A stretch of DNA of 64,000 nt from Bacteroides intestinalis (GTDB taxonomy: Bacteria > Bacteroidota > Bacteroidia > Bacteroidales > Bacteroidaceae), in assembly GCF_902364365.1 (NCBI RefSeq), contig NZ_CABJDN010000009.1, positions 124,001-188,000 of the forward strand, in the 5' to 3' direction. Positions 1-9,109 of this stretch are shown one piece after another. The notes below the pieces were generated by a model that made no database searches, was not told the origin of the DNA, and worked only from the letters and a program-made list of their open reading frames with translations. Position 1 is the first letter of the stretch. Each line of letters starts with the position of its first letter. The translations under genes and the position numbers were made by a program.

Positions 1-849
1 GTAATTTTCGTGAATGACGGAAGTACCGACCGCTCCTGGCAAATTATCGAAGAACTGAGTCGAGAATCAGATGCAGTACATGGCATTAAGTTCCGCCGTA
101 ATTATGGCAAATCTCCGGCATTATATTGTGGCTTCGAAAAGGCACAAGGAGATGTTGTCATTACAATGGATGCAGATTTACAGGATAGCCCGGACGAAAT
201 TCCCGAATTATACCGGATGATAACAGAGGATGATTACGACCTGGTATCCGGCTGGAAAAGGAAACGTTACGATCCGCTTTCAAAAACCATTCCTACCAAA
301 ATATTCAATGCAACGGCACGCAAAGTATCCGGTATCAAGAACCTGCACGACTTTAATTGCGGCCTGAAAGCCTACAAAAAAGATGTTGTGAAGAACATTG
401 AAGTGTATGGCGAAATGCATCGTTATATCCCCTACCTTGCCAAGAATGCTGGTTTCAAAAAAATCGGAGAAAAGATTGTTCAACACCAGGCACGCAAATT
501 CGGCAAGACTAAGTTCGGCGGTTTGAATCGTTTCTTTAATGGATATCTGGACTTGATTTCACTTTGGTTCCTGTCAGCCTTCGGAGTAAAACCGATGCAC
601 TTCTTCGGACTTCTCGGTTCACTTATGTTCATCTTCGGCTTTATTGCGGTGATCATCGTAGGCACTACAAAACTATATCACATGCATAGCGGGATGCCTT
701 ACCGTTTGGTTACCGACTCCCCCTACTTCTACTTATCGCTGACCGCCATGATCATCGGAACACAATTGTTCCTTGCCGGCTTCCTTGGCGAACTGATTTC
801 ACGCAATGCTCCTGAACGAAATAAATATCAAATAGAAAAAACAATATAA
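1..849 (+). CDS. Family 2 glycosyltransferase, polyprenyl-phosphate type (5' partial)
   Basis: The reading frame is open from base 1, so the true start lies upstream of the window. A GTG at 10 falls inside the conserved VNDGSTD motif and is not a start. The nucleotide-sugar-binding region is visible (VNDGSTD, then MDADLQDSPDEIPEL with the DxD-type acidic cluster). The C-terminal third has two hydrophobic segments, as in GtrB/DPM1-like enzymes that move a sugar from a nucleotide donor to a polyprenyl phosphate at the inner membrane. Only 4 bases separate it from the DUF6452 gene, so the two are probably co-transcribed. The sugar and acceptor cannot be told from sequence. Confidence 0.9.
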   Translation, partial: VIFVNDGSTDRSWQIIEELSRESDAVHGIKFRRNYGKSPALYCGFEKAQGDVVITMDADLQDSPDEIPELYRMITEDDYDLVSGWKRKRYDPLSKTIPTKIFNATARKVSGIKNLHDFNCGLKAYKKDVVKNIEVYGEMHRYIPYLAKNAGFKKIGEKIVQHQARKFGKTKFGGLNRFFNGYLDLISLWFLSAFGVKPMHFFGLLGSLMFIFGFIAVIIVGTTKLYHMHSGMPYRLVTDSPYFYLSLTAMIIGTQLFLAGFLGELISRNAPERNKYQIEKTI

Positions 850-853
850 GACT

Positions 854-1354
854 ATGAGAAAATTAGTAAAACTGATATTGCTTTGTCTGATTGCTTATCC
901 TATTATCAGTATCGTTTCTTCCTGTTCGGAAGAAGAAGACTGCTCAATGAATGCACGCCCGATGATGCAATGCTATCTTTATAAAATAGACGGAGAGACA
1001 GAAAGAGTTGTGAATGATACTCTTGACTCGCTCACCATCACCGCATTCGGCACAGATTCTATCATCCTCAATAACCAGAAGAGAGTACACGGATTATCAT
1101 TACCACTACGCTATACGCCAGACTCCACCGTACTGGTATTCCATTATAGCAAAGACGTTAAGATTAAAAAAGATACGATTGTCATCCGCCAGAAGAATAC
1201 GCCTTATTTCCTTTCAATGGATTGCGGCTACCAGATGAAGCAAAGCATCACAGGCAGATCATATAGCCGTCATCTACTTGACTCCATATATATTCAAACA
1301 GCAGAAGTAAGCATTTATGGAACGGAAAATCTTAAGCTCTTTTATCGTAATTAG
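854..1354 (+). CDS. DUF6452 family lipoprotein
   Basis: A 166-residue protein with a hydrophobic N-terminus ending in a lipobox-like SSC around residue 24, so it is probably a lipoprotein. The rest is beta-rich with many T/S residues and resembles the Bacteroidetes DUF6452 family; no biochemical role is known. It overlaps the next gene by 38 bp in another frame. DUF6452 and DUF6048 genes commonly occur as a pair, which supports both calls. A periplasmic or outer-membrane location is inferred. Confidence 0.75.
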   Translation: MRKLVKLILLCLIAYPIISIVSSCSEEEDCSMNARPMMQCYLYKIDGETERVVNDTLDSLTITAFGTDSIILNNQKRVHGLSLPLRYTPDSTVLVFHYSKDVKIKKDTIVIRQKNTPYFLSMDCGYQMKQSITGRSYSRHLLDSIYIQTAEVSIYGTENLKLFYRN

Positions 1355-2081
1355 TCTGGTGCTTTGTTTGTTGACCGGATTTCCGGTACAAGCACAAAAC
1401 AGCAACCGTCCTCCTGCCTCTAATCCGCCGAAAGAGCAAAAGAAAGAAGTGGATGAGGAAGCTTTCCCGCTATACAATGGCATGACCGTCAGTGTTGATT
1501 TATGGGGTATCGGAAGCAAAGCTTTCGGAAGTGATTTTTTAAATTCGGAAGTAGCGGTGGATGTTAACCTCAAAAACCGTTTCTTCCCGATAGTAGAACT
1601 TGGATATGGTGGCACCGATGCATGGAATGATAATGGTACCCACTACAAGAGCAATGCGCCTTATTTCCGCATCGGAATGAATTACAACGCTCTTTTCAAA
1701 AAGAAATTCAAGAATTACCTGTTTGTGGGACTACGTTACGCCATGAGCAGTTTCAAGTATGATATAGCAACCCTCTCGGTAGATGATCCTATCTATGGCG
1801 GAGGCATTGGTAATCCGAACCAGGTAGATGATATCTGGGGAGGGAGCTTACCCTTCAACCACAAAGGAATGAAAGGATCCATGCAATGGTTTGAATTTTG
1901 TGTCGGCATTCGTGCACATATATGGAAAGAGCTCTATATGGGCTGGGGATTGCGCTTCAAATTCCGCACAAGTTCATCTACAGGAGAGTACGGAGATCCC
2001 TGGTATGTACCCGGATTCGGCAAATATGGCTCCAACACAATGGGCGTAACTTATACAATCACTTATAAACTACCATTCTAA
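1317..2081 (+). CDS. DUF6048 family outer-membrane-type protein
   Basis: A 254-residue protein with a signal peptide (residues 1-26, ending QAQ) and then a proline/lysine-rich linker. The remainder is strongly amphipathic beta sequence with many aromatic residues (for example ELGYGGTDAW and PYFRIGMNYN) and ends in LPF, typical of a small outer-membrane barrel. It starts inside the preceding DUF6452 gene, implying translational coupling. Family membership is recognised; no substrate is known. Confidence 0.75.
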   Translation: MERKILSSFIVISLVLCLLTGFPVQAQNSNRPPASNPPKEQKKEVDEEAFPLYNGMTVSVDLWGIGSKAFGSDFLNSEVAVDVNLKNRFFPIVELGYGGTDAWNDNGTHYKSNAPYFRIGMNYNALFKKKFKNYLFVGLRYAMSSFKYDIATLSVDDPIYGGGIGNPNQVDDIWGGSLPFNHKGMKGSMQWFEFCVGIRAHIWKELYMGWGLRFKFRTSSSTGEYGDPWYVPGFGKYGSNTMGVTYTITYKLPF

Positions 2082-2085
2082 AACT

Positions 2086-2667
2086 ATGACCGGATTAGAG
2101 ATTTGGCTTCTTGCCGTGGGACTCGCGATGGATTGTTTCGCTATTTCCATAGCCAGTGGTATTCTTCTGAAACGTACGCTATGGCGGCCTATGCTGACCA
2201 TGGCTTTTTTCTTTGGATTATTCCAAGCTATCATGCCACTCCTCGGGTGGATAGGTGCCAGCACATTCAGCCATCTGATAGAGAGTCTGGACCATTGGAT
2301 CGCTTTCGCTATTCTTGCTTTTCTGGGCGGACGCATGGTCAGAGAGTCTTTTAAGGACGAAGATTGCAAAAAAGAATACGACCCGAAAAGCTTGAAAGTA
2401 GTGCTCGCATTAGCCGTTGCAACCAGTATCGATGCATTAGCCATTGGAGTCTCATTTGCATTTCTGGGTATACGTGATTTCTCAGAAATACTCCCTCCTA
2501 TTTCTATCATTGGCTTTGTATCTTTCGCCATGTCTCTTATAGGACTACTATTCGGTATCCGCTTTGGATGTGGCATTGCACGAAGACTACGGGCAGAACT
2601 CTGGGGAGGTATTATCCTGATTATCATCGGAACCAAAATATTAATAGAACACTTGTTTTTCAACTAA
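2086..2667 (+). CDS. mntP: Manganese efflux pump MntP
   Basis: A 193-residue protein of the MntP (DUF204) family. Six hydrophobic segments are readable, with two conserved Asp-containing helices (GLAMDCFAIS near residue 16 and SIDALAIGVS near 115) that form the metal path in this family. It should export Mn(II) across the inner membrane. The start lies 4 bases after the DUF6048 stop and the next gene follows within 10 bases, so it sits in the same operon. No yybP-ykoY-like Mn riboswitch was seen in the short upstream gap. Confidence 0.9.
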   Translation: MTGLEIWLLAVGLAMDCFAISIASGILLKRTLWRPMLTMAFFFGLFQAIMPLLGWIGASTFSHLIESLDHWIAFAILAFLGGRMVRESFKDEDCKKEYDPKSLKVVLALAVATSIDALAIGVSFAFLGIRDFSEILPPISIIGFVSFAMSLIGLLFGIRFGCGIARRLRAELWGGIILIIIGTKILIEHLFFN

Positions 2668-2676
2668 ACTTTGCTT

Positions 2677-3699
2677 ATGGAAAAGAAGGTACAGAGAAAT
2701 TTCTTGTGGATTGCCCTGCTTGTATTGGGAACAATCTGGATACTTGCACGTCACAACCGTACGCAACCTTATTATACAATAAACGGATTGATATTCGGTA
2801 CGGTTTATAATATAACCTATCAGTATGATGGTGACTTGAAAGTTGAAATAGACGAAGAATTGAAGAGGTTTGACGGCTCTCTATCCCCCTTTAATGATAC
2901 GGCCACGATTACGCGAATCAACCGCAACGAGGATATTGTACCGGACACTTTTTTCACGAATGTATTCCGTCGTAGTATGGAAATTTCCAAAGAAACGGAT
3001 GGTGCATTCGACATTACGGTTGCCCCATTGGCCAATGCCTGGGGGTTTGGTTTCAAGAAAGGCGCATTTCCCGATTCGGCCATGATAGATAGTCTGCTGG
3101 ACATTACGGGATATACCAAAGTAGCCCTATCCAATGAGGGAAAGGTTGTGAAGCAGGATGAACGCATGATGCTATCATGTAGTGCCGTTGCTAAAGGGTA
3201 TGCCGTAGATGTAATAGCACAATTTCTCGCAAAGAAAGGTATTAAAAATTTCATGGTAGATATAGGTGGAGAAATTGTAGCCCAGGGAGAAAATCCAAAG
3301 AAAGATTTGTGGCGCATCGGTATCAATAAACCGGTGGATGATTCGCTATCTATCAATCAGGAATTACAAACGGTACTGAATGTAACGGATGTGGGTATTG
3401 CTACTTCAGGCAATTACCGTAATTTCTATTATAAGGATGGAAAGAAATATGCACATACCATAGATCCAAGAACGGGATATCCGGTACAACACAACATCTT
3501 ATCCGCCACGGTAATAGCCAAAGATTGCATGAGTGCTGATGCTTATGCTACCGCTTTCATGGTGATGGGATTGGAAGAAGCCGAACGTTTTGCCGATGCC
3601 CATCCGGATATTGATGCCTGCTTTATCTACACGGATGAGAATGGAGAACTTCAAACATACTATACAAAAGGGATGGAACGGTTTATAACAAGTGATTAG
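2677..3699 (+). CDS. apbE: FAD:protein FMN transferase (ApbE family)
   Basis: A 340-residue ApbE-family protein. An upstream in-frame TTG at 2671 exists, but the ATG at 2677 leads into a normal membrane anchor (residues about 8-24). Family landmarks are visible: SCSAVAKGYAVD, DIGGEIVAQG, TSGNYRNFYYKDG, HTIDPRTGYP and the metal-ligand region SADAYATAFMVMG. ApbE proteins attach FMN covalently to Thr/Ser of partner proteins such as NqrB/NqrC and RnfG, using FAD as donor. It is the last gene of the rightward operon, and its stop codon lies inside a 30-bp inverted-repeat arm. Confidence 0.92.
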   Translation: MEKKVQRNFLWIALLVLGTIWILARHNRTQPYYTINGLIFGTVYNITYQYDGDLKVEIDEELKRFDGSLSPFNDTATITRINRNEDIVPDTFFTNVFRRSMEISKETDGAFDITVAPLANAWGFGFKKGAFPDSAMIDSLLDITGYTKVALSNEGKVVKQDERMMLSCSAVAKGYAVDVIAQFLAKKGIKNFMVDIGGEIVAQGENPKKDLWRIGINKPVDDSLSINQELQTVLNVTDVGIATSGNYRNFYYKDGKKYAHTIDPRTGYPVQHNILSATVIAKDCMSADAYATAFMVMGLEEAERFADAHPDIDACFIYTDENGELQTYYTKGMERFITSD

Positions 3700-3764
3700 T
3701 GTTTAGTGATAAGTGATTAGTATTCCGCATGGTGCTAATCACTTATCACTAAACACTAATCACT
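3691..3764. terminator. 30-bp perfect inverted repeat at the apbE stop
   Basis: Bases 3691-3720 are perfectly complementary to 3735-3764, with a 14-base loop. The left arm contains the apbE stop codon (3697-3699). There is no T-run, so it is not a classical intrinsic terminator. It lies between convergent genes (apbE and the DUF486 gene) and could block read-through in both directions or protect 3' ends. Confidence 0.6.
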
Positions 3765-3796
3765 AATCACTACGAAGCTACGCTTCGATAAATTAC

Positions 3797-4165
3797 CTAT
3801 TTATAGAATACAAAATACACCGCAAGTACCAGACAAATGAATGCCGCAAAATGATTCCAATGCAGACTTTCACCCTTGAAAAGAACCGTAGTAAATACCG
3901 TAAAAATGATGAGTGTAATTACTTCCTGAATAATCTTTAATTGTATCAGCGAGAAAGGACCACCATTACCTATAAACCCGATACGATTGGCTGGAACCAA
4001 ACAAAAATATTCCGCAAGAGCGATGCTCCATGAAAATAAAATTATGGCATAAAGCGGCCAATTAGTAATCACTTTCATATCTTGTAACTTCAGATGACCA
4101 TACCATGCAAAAGTCATAAAGACATTAGACACTATTAAAAGCAGAATCGTATAAAGACCTTTCAT
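3797..4165 (-). CDS. DUF486 family small membrane protein
   Basis: A 122-residue protein with four hydrophobic segments that resembles DUF486, a family in the drug/metabolite transporter clan. Recognisable stretches include TFAWYGHLK near the N-terminus and ALAEYFCLVPANRIG in the middle. The substrate is unknown. It is transcribed leftward, 26 bases downstream of the ttcA-like gene, and is probably co-transcribed with it. Confidence 0.8.
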   Translation of the reverse strand: MKGLYTILLLIVSNVFMTFAWYGHLKLQDMKVITNWPLYAIILFSWSIALAEYFCLVPANRIGFIGNGGPFSLIQLKIIQEVITLIIFTVFTTVLFKGESLHWNHFAAFICLVLAVYFVFYK

Positions 4166-4191
4166 TTCAGTGATGAATATTTAAGGGGTGA

Positions 4192-4947
4192 TTAATCTAA
4201 ATTATCAATTTTCTGAGGAAGAAGTTCCTCCTGAACATTTGCCATACTTCCCCAAAGACTATAGCGAGCTTCCGGGTTCATAGCCTCCAACTGATGTAGA
4301 ATCTCTTTCATATTACTACGGTGAGATTGCGCCTCATAAGGACAATTCTTCACCTGCTTGCGATACCCTCTTATTTGGGCCAGTTCCACCAAATCAGCCT
4401 CATGCACCAAACACATCGGCCTAATAATCGTCATATCAAATTTCTTCATTACCAGACGGGGCGGCATGGAACTGAATGCCCCCTGAAAGGTGATATTCAT
4501 CAATAGCGTCTCCAGAATATCATCCATATGATGTCCCAATGCTATCTTGTTGCATCCCTGCTCCTTAGCTACCGTAAACAAGGCCTTGCGCCTATTCCAT
4601 GAACAAAGGAAACAAGGTGATTTGCGTGTATCTGTACTTGCATCAAATTCCGTTTCATACAATACAAAAGGGATTCCCCACGACTCTACATATTCACGAA
4701 GATATGCCAAGTCACTCTGATACGGAATATTCTTCATCACCACATGGACGGCAATCACCGCAAACCTGGGCTTAAAAATTCGGGCGCGTCTTGCCAATAG
4801 CTCCACTAACGCCAAAGAATCTTTGCCGCCCGAGAGTCCGACAAGGATCTTATCCCCATCCTCTATCAGACCATATTCTACCAGCCCTTTACTAAAACGC
4901 TTTTCAATGCGGCGGACGGTTTTCTCTTCTTCGGTGAATTGCGCCAT
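4192..4947 (-). CDS. ttcA: tRNA 2-thiocytidine synthetase-like protein (TtcA family)
   Basis: A 251-residue PP-loop ATPase. The SGGKDS loop is at residues 39-44, a CFLC cysteine pair near residue 113 and a GHHMDD motif near residue 138. This is the TtcA/TtuA arrangement, in which cysteines hold an Fe-S cluster and the PP-loop adenylates the tRNA base. TtcA thiolates C32 of some tRNAs in the cytoplasm. Bacteroidetes TtcA-family members vary, so the exact modified base is inferred. The ATG at 4947 gives the usual family N-terminus. Confidence 0.82.
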   Translation of the reverse strand: MAQFTEEEKTVRRIEKRFSKGLVEYGLIEDGDKILVGLSGGKDSLALVELLARRARIFKPRFAVIAVHVVMKNIPYQSDLAYLREYVESWGIPFVLYETEFDASTDTRKSPCFLCSWNRRKALFTVAKEQGCNKIALGHHMDDILETLLMNITFQGAFSSMPPRLVMKKFDMTIIRPMCLVHEADLVELAQIRGYRKQVKNCPYEAQSHRSNMKEILHQLEAMNPEARYSLWGSMANVQEELLPQKIDNLD

Positions 4948-4955
4948 AATGATTG

Positions 4956-5038
4956 TAAGCTATGAGTTACGAGCTATGAGCTACAAGTTCCATGCGGACG
5001 TTGCGTAGCTACTTGTTGCTCGTAGCTCATGTAGCTTG
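4956..5038. repeat. Imperfect foldback repeat in a divergent intergenic region
   Basis: Near-repeats of the words GAGCTA/TAGCTC and ACAAGT/ACTTGT lie on both sides of a short centre (about 4956-4988 against 5011-5038) and can fold back imperfectly. It sits between the leftward ttcA gene and the rightward TPR gene. A TAnnTTTG-type box (5144-5151) lies 32 bases before the TPR start codon. No gene is seen in this 235-base gap. Confidence 0.4.
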
Positions 5039-5182
5039 CAGCCCTTTTACTCTTTGCGGTTGCAAAAGTAAGAGAAAAGAATGATTTAAAGAAGAATTAA
5101 CATAATAGAATAACGGAAATCAGCATTATTCCCGATTAATTTGTATTTTTGAACATTCGAATTTGTAAGTTGGATAACTAGT

Positions 5183-6613
5183 ATGAAAAAGAGATATATT
5201 TTACTCCTTCTATTTTGTCTCACATTAGTCGGTGTATCAGCACAGACGTTGGAGGAAGCCAGAGCTTTCTACAACCAAGGGCAATACGAGAAAGCCAAAC
5301 CGATTTTCCAGAAACTCGTAAAGACACAACCGGCAAATGGAAATTATAACTTATGGTACGGCGTATGTTGCCTGGAAACAGGAGAACCAGAAGTTGCCTT
5401 GAAATATCTGGAAACCGCCGTAAAAAGACGAGTGCCCAGCGGACAACTCTATCTGGCGCGAAATTACAATGACCTGTATCGCTTTGAAGATGCCATCAAA
5501 TGCTACGAAGACTACATCAGCGACCTGACCAAACGGAAAAGGCCGACCGCAGAAGCCGAAAAGCTATTGGAGAAAAGTAAAGCCAATTTCCGCATGTTGA
5601 AAGGGGTTGAAGAAGTTTGCATTATCGATAGCATCGTAATAGACAAAGGTCGTTTTCTGGAAGCTTATAAAATCAGTCCTGAGTCCGGTAAACTATTCAT
5701 GTACAACGATTTCTTCCAGAATGAGGCAGAAATTGAGGCTACCGTATATAAAACGGAACTCGGCAATAAGATTTATTATGGTGAGCGCCAACCGGACGGT
5801 AAACTCAGCATCCTCTCGCGTAACAAAATGCAGGACGAATGGGGCAAAGGTAACTTGCTACCCGGTAGTATAAATGATTCCATCAATGCCAACTATCCGT
5901 ATGTATTGACAGATGGCATTACCATCTATTATGCCGCTGATGGTGAAAATTCGATAGGTGGTTACGACATATTCGTCACCCGTTACAATACCAATACGAA
6001 CACCTACCTCACTCCGGAAAATGTGGGTATGCCATTCAACTCTCCCTATAATGACTATATGTTCGTTATCGACGAATATAATAATCTCGGATGGTTTGCC
6101 TCCGACCGCTACCAGCCGGAAGGAAAAGTTTGCATCTATGTATTCATTCCAAATTCTTCCAAACGGGTATATAATTATGAAGCAATGGATCCGAAAAAAG
6201 CAATCGGACTTGCCCGGATTCATTCTCTGAAAGATACGTGGACAGATCAGGATGCCGTAGCCGATGCCAAACATCGACTACAAGCCGCATTCGATGAAAA
6301 GCCACAAACCACGAAAAGTCATGAGTTTGAGTTTGTAATCGATGACCAGAATACTTATTATCAACAAAGTGATTTCAAATCTCCTCAAGCCAAAAAACTG
6401 TTCGGCAAATACCTCCAATTAGAAAAGGCTTTCAAAGAGCAGCAAAACAAATTGGAAGAGCAACGCTCCTTGTACTCCCGTGCCAAGGAAAGCGATAAAG
6501 CCAAACTGGCTCCCGCCATACTCGACCTGGAAAAGCAGATACAACAATTATCAGTTGAATTGGAGAAGGCCGCCATTGAAGTGCGTAATACAGAAAAACA
6601 ATCCTTTAAATAG
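5183..6613 (+). CDS. Secreted TPR protein with PD40-like repeats
   Basis: A 476-residue protein with a cleavable signal peptide (residues 1-20, VSAQ). Tetratricopeptide-like helices fill about residues 22-130. The middle is beta-propeller-like with PD40-type motifs (ITIYYAADGENSIGGYDIFV, then DEYNNLGWFASDR). The last 90 residues form a charged coiled coil (KEQQNKLEEQRSLYSRAKES). The layout resembles Bacteroidetes envelope proteins related to OmpA/Pal-type scaffolds, but no OmpA domain is present. It opens an operon with the NfeD and FloA genes. Periplasmic location is inferred; the function is unknown. Confidence 0.75.
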   Translation: MKKRYILLLLFCLTLVGVSAQTLEEARAFYNQGQYEKAKPIFQKLVKTQPANGNYNLWYGVCCLETGEPEVALKYLETAVKRRVPSGQLYLARNYNDLYRFEDAIKCYEDYISDLTKRKRPTAEAEKLLEKSKANFRMLKGVEEVCIIDSIVIDKGRFLEAYKISPESGKLFMYNDFFQNEAEIEATVYKTELGNKIYYGERQPDGKLSILSRNKMQDEWGKGNLLPGSINDSINANYPYVLTDGITIYYAADGENSIGGYDIFVTRYNTNTNTYLTPENVGMPFNSPYNDYMFVIDEYNNLGWFASDRYQPEGKVCIYVFIPNSSKRVYNYEAMDPKKAIGLARIHSLKDTWTDQDAVADAKHRLQAAFDEKPQTTKSHEFEFVIDDQNTYYQQSDFKSPQAKKLFGKYLQLEKAFKEQQNKLEEQRSLYSRAKESDKAKLAPAILDLEKQIQQLSVELEKAAIEVRNTEKQSFK

Positions 6614-6619
6614 AAAACT

Positions 6620-7090
6620 ATGGACATACTTATCATCATTGTACTCATTGTTGCGGCGGTTATCCTGTTCTTGGTAGAACTGTTCGTCATCCCGGGCATC
6701 AGCATAGCCGGAATTCTGGCCGGAGCTTGCATGATCTATGCCAACTACTATGCCTTTGCCTATCTGGGTACAACGGCTGGTTTCATCACGCTCGGTGTAT
6801 CGGCAATAGCCTGCATAGGCTCATTGATACTCTTCATGCGCTCCAAGACCTTGGATAAAGTGGCGTTGAAGAAGAATATCACATCGAAGGTGGACCGTAC
6901 GGCCGCAGATCAAGTAAAAGTAGGCGATACGGGTGTGGCCATTACACGCCTGGCACTGATCGGCAATGCCGAAATTGACGGCAACATTGTGGAAGTGAAA
7001 TCCATGGACGGATTTCTGAATGAGAAAACCCCTATCATTGTAAACCGTATTACGGACGGCGTTATCATGGTAGAAAAGAAAAAAGATTAA
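6620..7090 (+). CDS. NfeD-like membrane protein
   Basis: A 156-residue protein with an N-terminal hydrophobic hairpin (residues about 3-75) and a C-terminal OB-fold-like part (VGDTGVAITRLALIGNAEIDGNIVEV). This is the short NfeD (NfeD1b-type) layout without the serine-protease domain. NfeD proteins partner with SPFH/flotillin proteins in membrane microdomains, and the floA gene follows 26 bases later. The gene starts 6 bases after the TPR gene. Confidence 0.88.
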   Translation: MDILIIIVLIVAAVILFLVELFVIPGISIAGILAGACMIYANYYAFAYLGTTAGFITLGVSAIACIGSLILFMRSKTLDKVALKKNITSKVDRTAADQVKVGDTGVAITRLALIGNAEIDGNIVEVKSMDGFLNEKTPIIVNRITDGVIMVEKKKD

Positions 7091-7116
7091 TATTCACACT
7101 TAATATCTTATAAATC

Positions 7117-8118
7117 ATGAACGTAGACACTATGTACCTAACTGCCTTTCTTGTGATAGGAGGCATTATCTTCATCGTACTGTTCTTCCACTATGTTCCT
7201 TTCTTCCTATGGCTGTCCGCCAAAGTTTCGGGAGTCAGGATTTCACTGGTGCAATTGTTTTTAATGCGTATCCGTAACGTACCTCCCTACATCATTGTAC
7301 CGGGTATGATTGAAGCACACAAAGCCGGACTGAGCAACATTACCCGCGACGAGCTGGAAGCTCACTACCTGGCCGGTGGACACGTAGAAAGAGTGGTGCA
7401 CGCCTTGGTATCTGCCTCTAAAGCTAATATTGAATTATCCTTCCAGATGGCTACCGCAATCGACCTTGCCGGACGTGATGTGTTCGAAGCCGTTCAGATG
7501 TCGGTAAACCCGAAGGTGATCGATACTCCTCCGGTGACCGCCGTAGCAAAAGATGGTATCCAGTTGATAGCCAAAGCCCGTGTAACGGTACGCGCCAATA
7601 TCCGCCAGTTGGTGGGTGGTGCCGGTGAAGACACTATCTTGGCCCGTGTAGGCGAAGGTATCGTATCTTCCATCGGTTCGTCCGAAAACCACAAATCAGT
7701 ATTGGAAAACCCGGATTCAATCTCCAAACTTGTGCTCCGCAAAGGTCTGGATGCCGGTACGGCTTTCGAAATCCTGTCCATTGATATCGCTGATATCGAT
7801 ATAGGTAAGAACATCGGTGCGGCTTTGCAGATAGACCAGGCAAATGCCGATAAGAATATCGCCCAGGCCAAAGCTGAGGAACGCCGTGCAATGGCCGTGG
7901 CCAGCGAACAGGAAATGAAGGCGAAAGCTCAGGAAGCACGCGCCAAGGTGATCGAGGCGGAAGCCGAAGTACCTAAGGCCATGGCAGAAGCATTCCGTAA
8001 CGGCAACTTGGGCATCATGGATTATTATCGGATGAAGAACATCGAAGCTGATACTTCCATGCGCGAAACCATAGCCAAACCATCGGGAAACAACTCAAAC
8101 CAGCCGTTGAGTAAATAA
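7117..8118 (+). CDS. floA: Flotillin-like protein FloA
   Basis: A 333-residue protein of the FloA (UPF0365) family. An N-terminal membrane segment (residues about 7-29) is followed by the SPFH-like domain ([21 protein letters not shown] and similar) and an Ala/Glu-rich helical tail ([22 protein letters not shown]). FloA assembles into functional membrane microdomains on the cytoplasmic face. The NfeD gene directly upstream is the expected partner. A terminator-like hairpin follows 22 bases after the stop. Confidence 0.93.
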   Translation: MNVDTMYLTAFLVIGGIIFIVLFFHYVPFFLWLSAKVSGVRISLVQLFLMRIRNVPPYIIVPGMIEAHKAGLSNITRDELEAHYLAGGHVERVVHALVSASKANIELSFQMATAIDLAGRDVFEAVQMSVNPKVIDTPPVTAVAKDGIQLIAKARVTVRANIRQLVGGAGEDTILARVGEGIVSSIGSSENHKSVLENPDSISKLVLRKGLDAGTAFEILSIDIADIDIGKNIGAALQIDQANADKNIAQAKAEERRAMAVASEQEMKAKAQEARAKVIEAEAEVPKAMAEAFRNGNLGIMDYYRMKNIEADTSMRETIAKPSGNNSNQPLSK

Positions 8119-8140
8119 CCGGTAGAATTATTGCCCCAGA

Positions 8141-8183
8141 AAAACGTCGGAACCGGTGAACAGTAATCCCGTTCCGGCGTTTT
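8141..8183 (+). terminator. Terminator hairpin after floA
   Basis: A 13-bp stem (8141-8153 with 8171-8183, one G-T pair) with the right arm ending in TTTT followed by CTATTTA. It lies between floA and the nucleoside phosphorylase gene, 36 bases before the latter's start. Confidence 0.7.
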
Positions 8184-8219
8184 CTATTTATAAACATATC
8201 AACCAAAAAAATCCAGAAT

Positions 8220-9098
8220 ATGAAAAAGTATTTTGCATCTTCCGAACTTATTATCAATGATGACGGTTCAGTTTTTCATCTGCACGTAAAGCCTGAGTGG
8301 CTGGCAGACAAAGTAATCCTGGTGGGCGACCCGGGCAGAGTGGCACTGGTAGGCTCACACCTTGAGAATAAAGAATGTGAAGTGGAAAGCCGCGAGTTCA
8401 AAACCATTACAGGTACCTATAAGGGCAAACGCATCACGGTGGTTTCTACGGGTATTGGTTGCGACAACATCGATATTGTGATGAACGAACTGGATGCCTT
8501 GGCCAACATTGACTTCAACACACGTGAAGAAAAGCCCCAACTTCGCCAGTTAGAACTGGTACGCATCGGTACTTGTGGCGGTTTGCAACCGAATACGCCC
8601 GTAGGTACATTTATCTGCTCGCAAAAGTCCATCGGTTTCGATGGCCTGCTGAACTTCTATTCAGGGCGCAATGAAGTGTGCGACCTGCCATTTGAACGTG
8701 CATTCCTGAACCACATGGGATGGTCGGGGAATATGTGCGCTCCTGCTCCATACGTGATCGACGCCAATGCCGAACTGATAGAGCGTATTGCCGGAGACGA
8801 TATGGTACGCGGCGTAACGATTGCCGCCGGTGGTTTCTTTGGCCCGCAAGGACGCGAGCTACGCATTCCGCTGGCCGACCCGAAGCAAAATGAAAAGATC
8901 GAGAACTTCGAATACAATGGCTATCGTATTACGAACTTCGAGATGGAAAGCTCCGCACTGGCCGGTTTGAGCCGCCTGATGGGACACAAGGCAACCACGG
9001 TATGCATGGTCATAGCCAACCGATTGATTAAAGAAGCCAATACGGGCTACAAGAATACGATTGACACATTGATAAAAACCGTACTGGACAGAATTTAA
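8220..9098 (+). CDS. Nucleoside phosphorylase (uridine phosphorylase-like)
   Basis: A 292-residue member of the PNP/UDP phosphorylase family 1. Key signatures are VGDPGRVALVGSHL (phosphate site), VSTGIGCDNIDIVMNE, LVRIGTCGGLQP and NFEMESSALAGLS (nucleoside and ribose binding). It should cleave a nucleoside with phosphate to base and ribose-1-phosphate in the cytoplasm. Uridine is the likely substrate but purines cannot be excluded. It converges with the histidine kinase gene, with only 11 bases between their ends. Confidence 0.85.
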   Translation: MKKYFASSELIINDDGSVFHLHVKPEWLADKVILVGDPGRVALVGSHLENKECEVESREFKTITGTYKGKRITVVSTGIGCDNIDIVMNELDALANIDFNTREEKPQLRQLELVRIGTCGGLQPNTPVGTFICSQKSIGFDGLLNFYSGRNEVCDLPFERAFLNHMGWSGNMCAPAPYVIDANAELIERIAGDDMVRGVTIAAGGFFGPQGRELRIPLADPKQNEKIENFEYNGYRITNFEMESSALAGLSRLMGHKATTVCMVIANRLIKEANTGYKNTIDTLIKTVLDRI

Positions 9099-9109
9099 GA
9101 TATGGCCAC

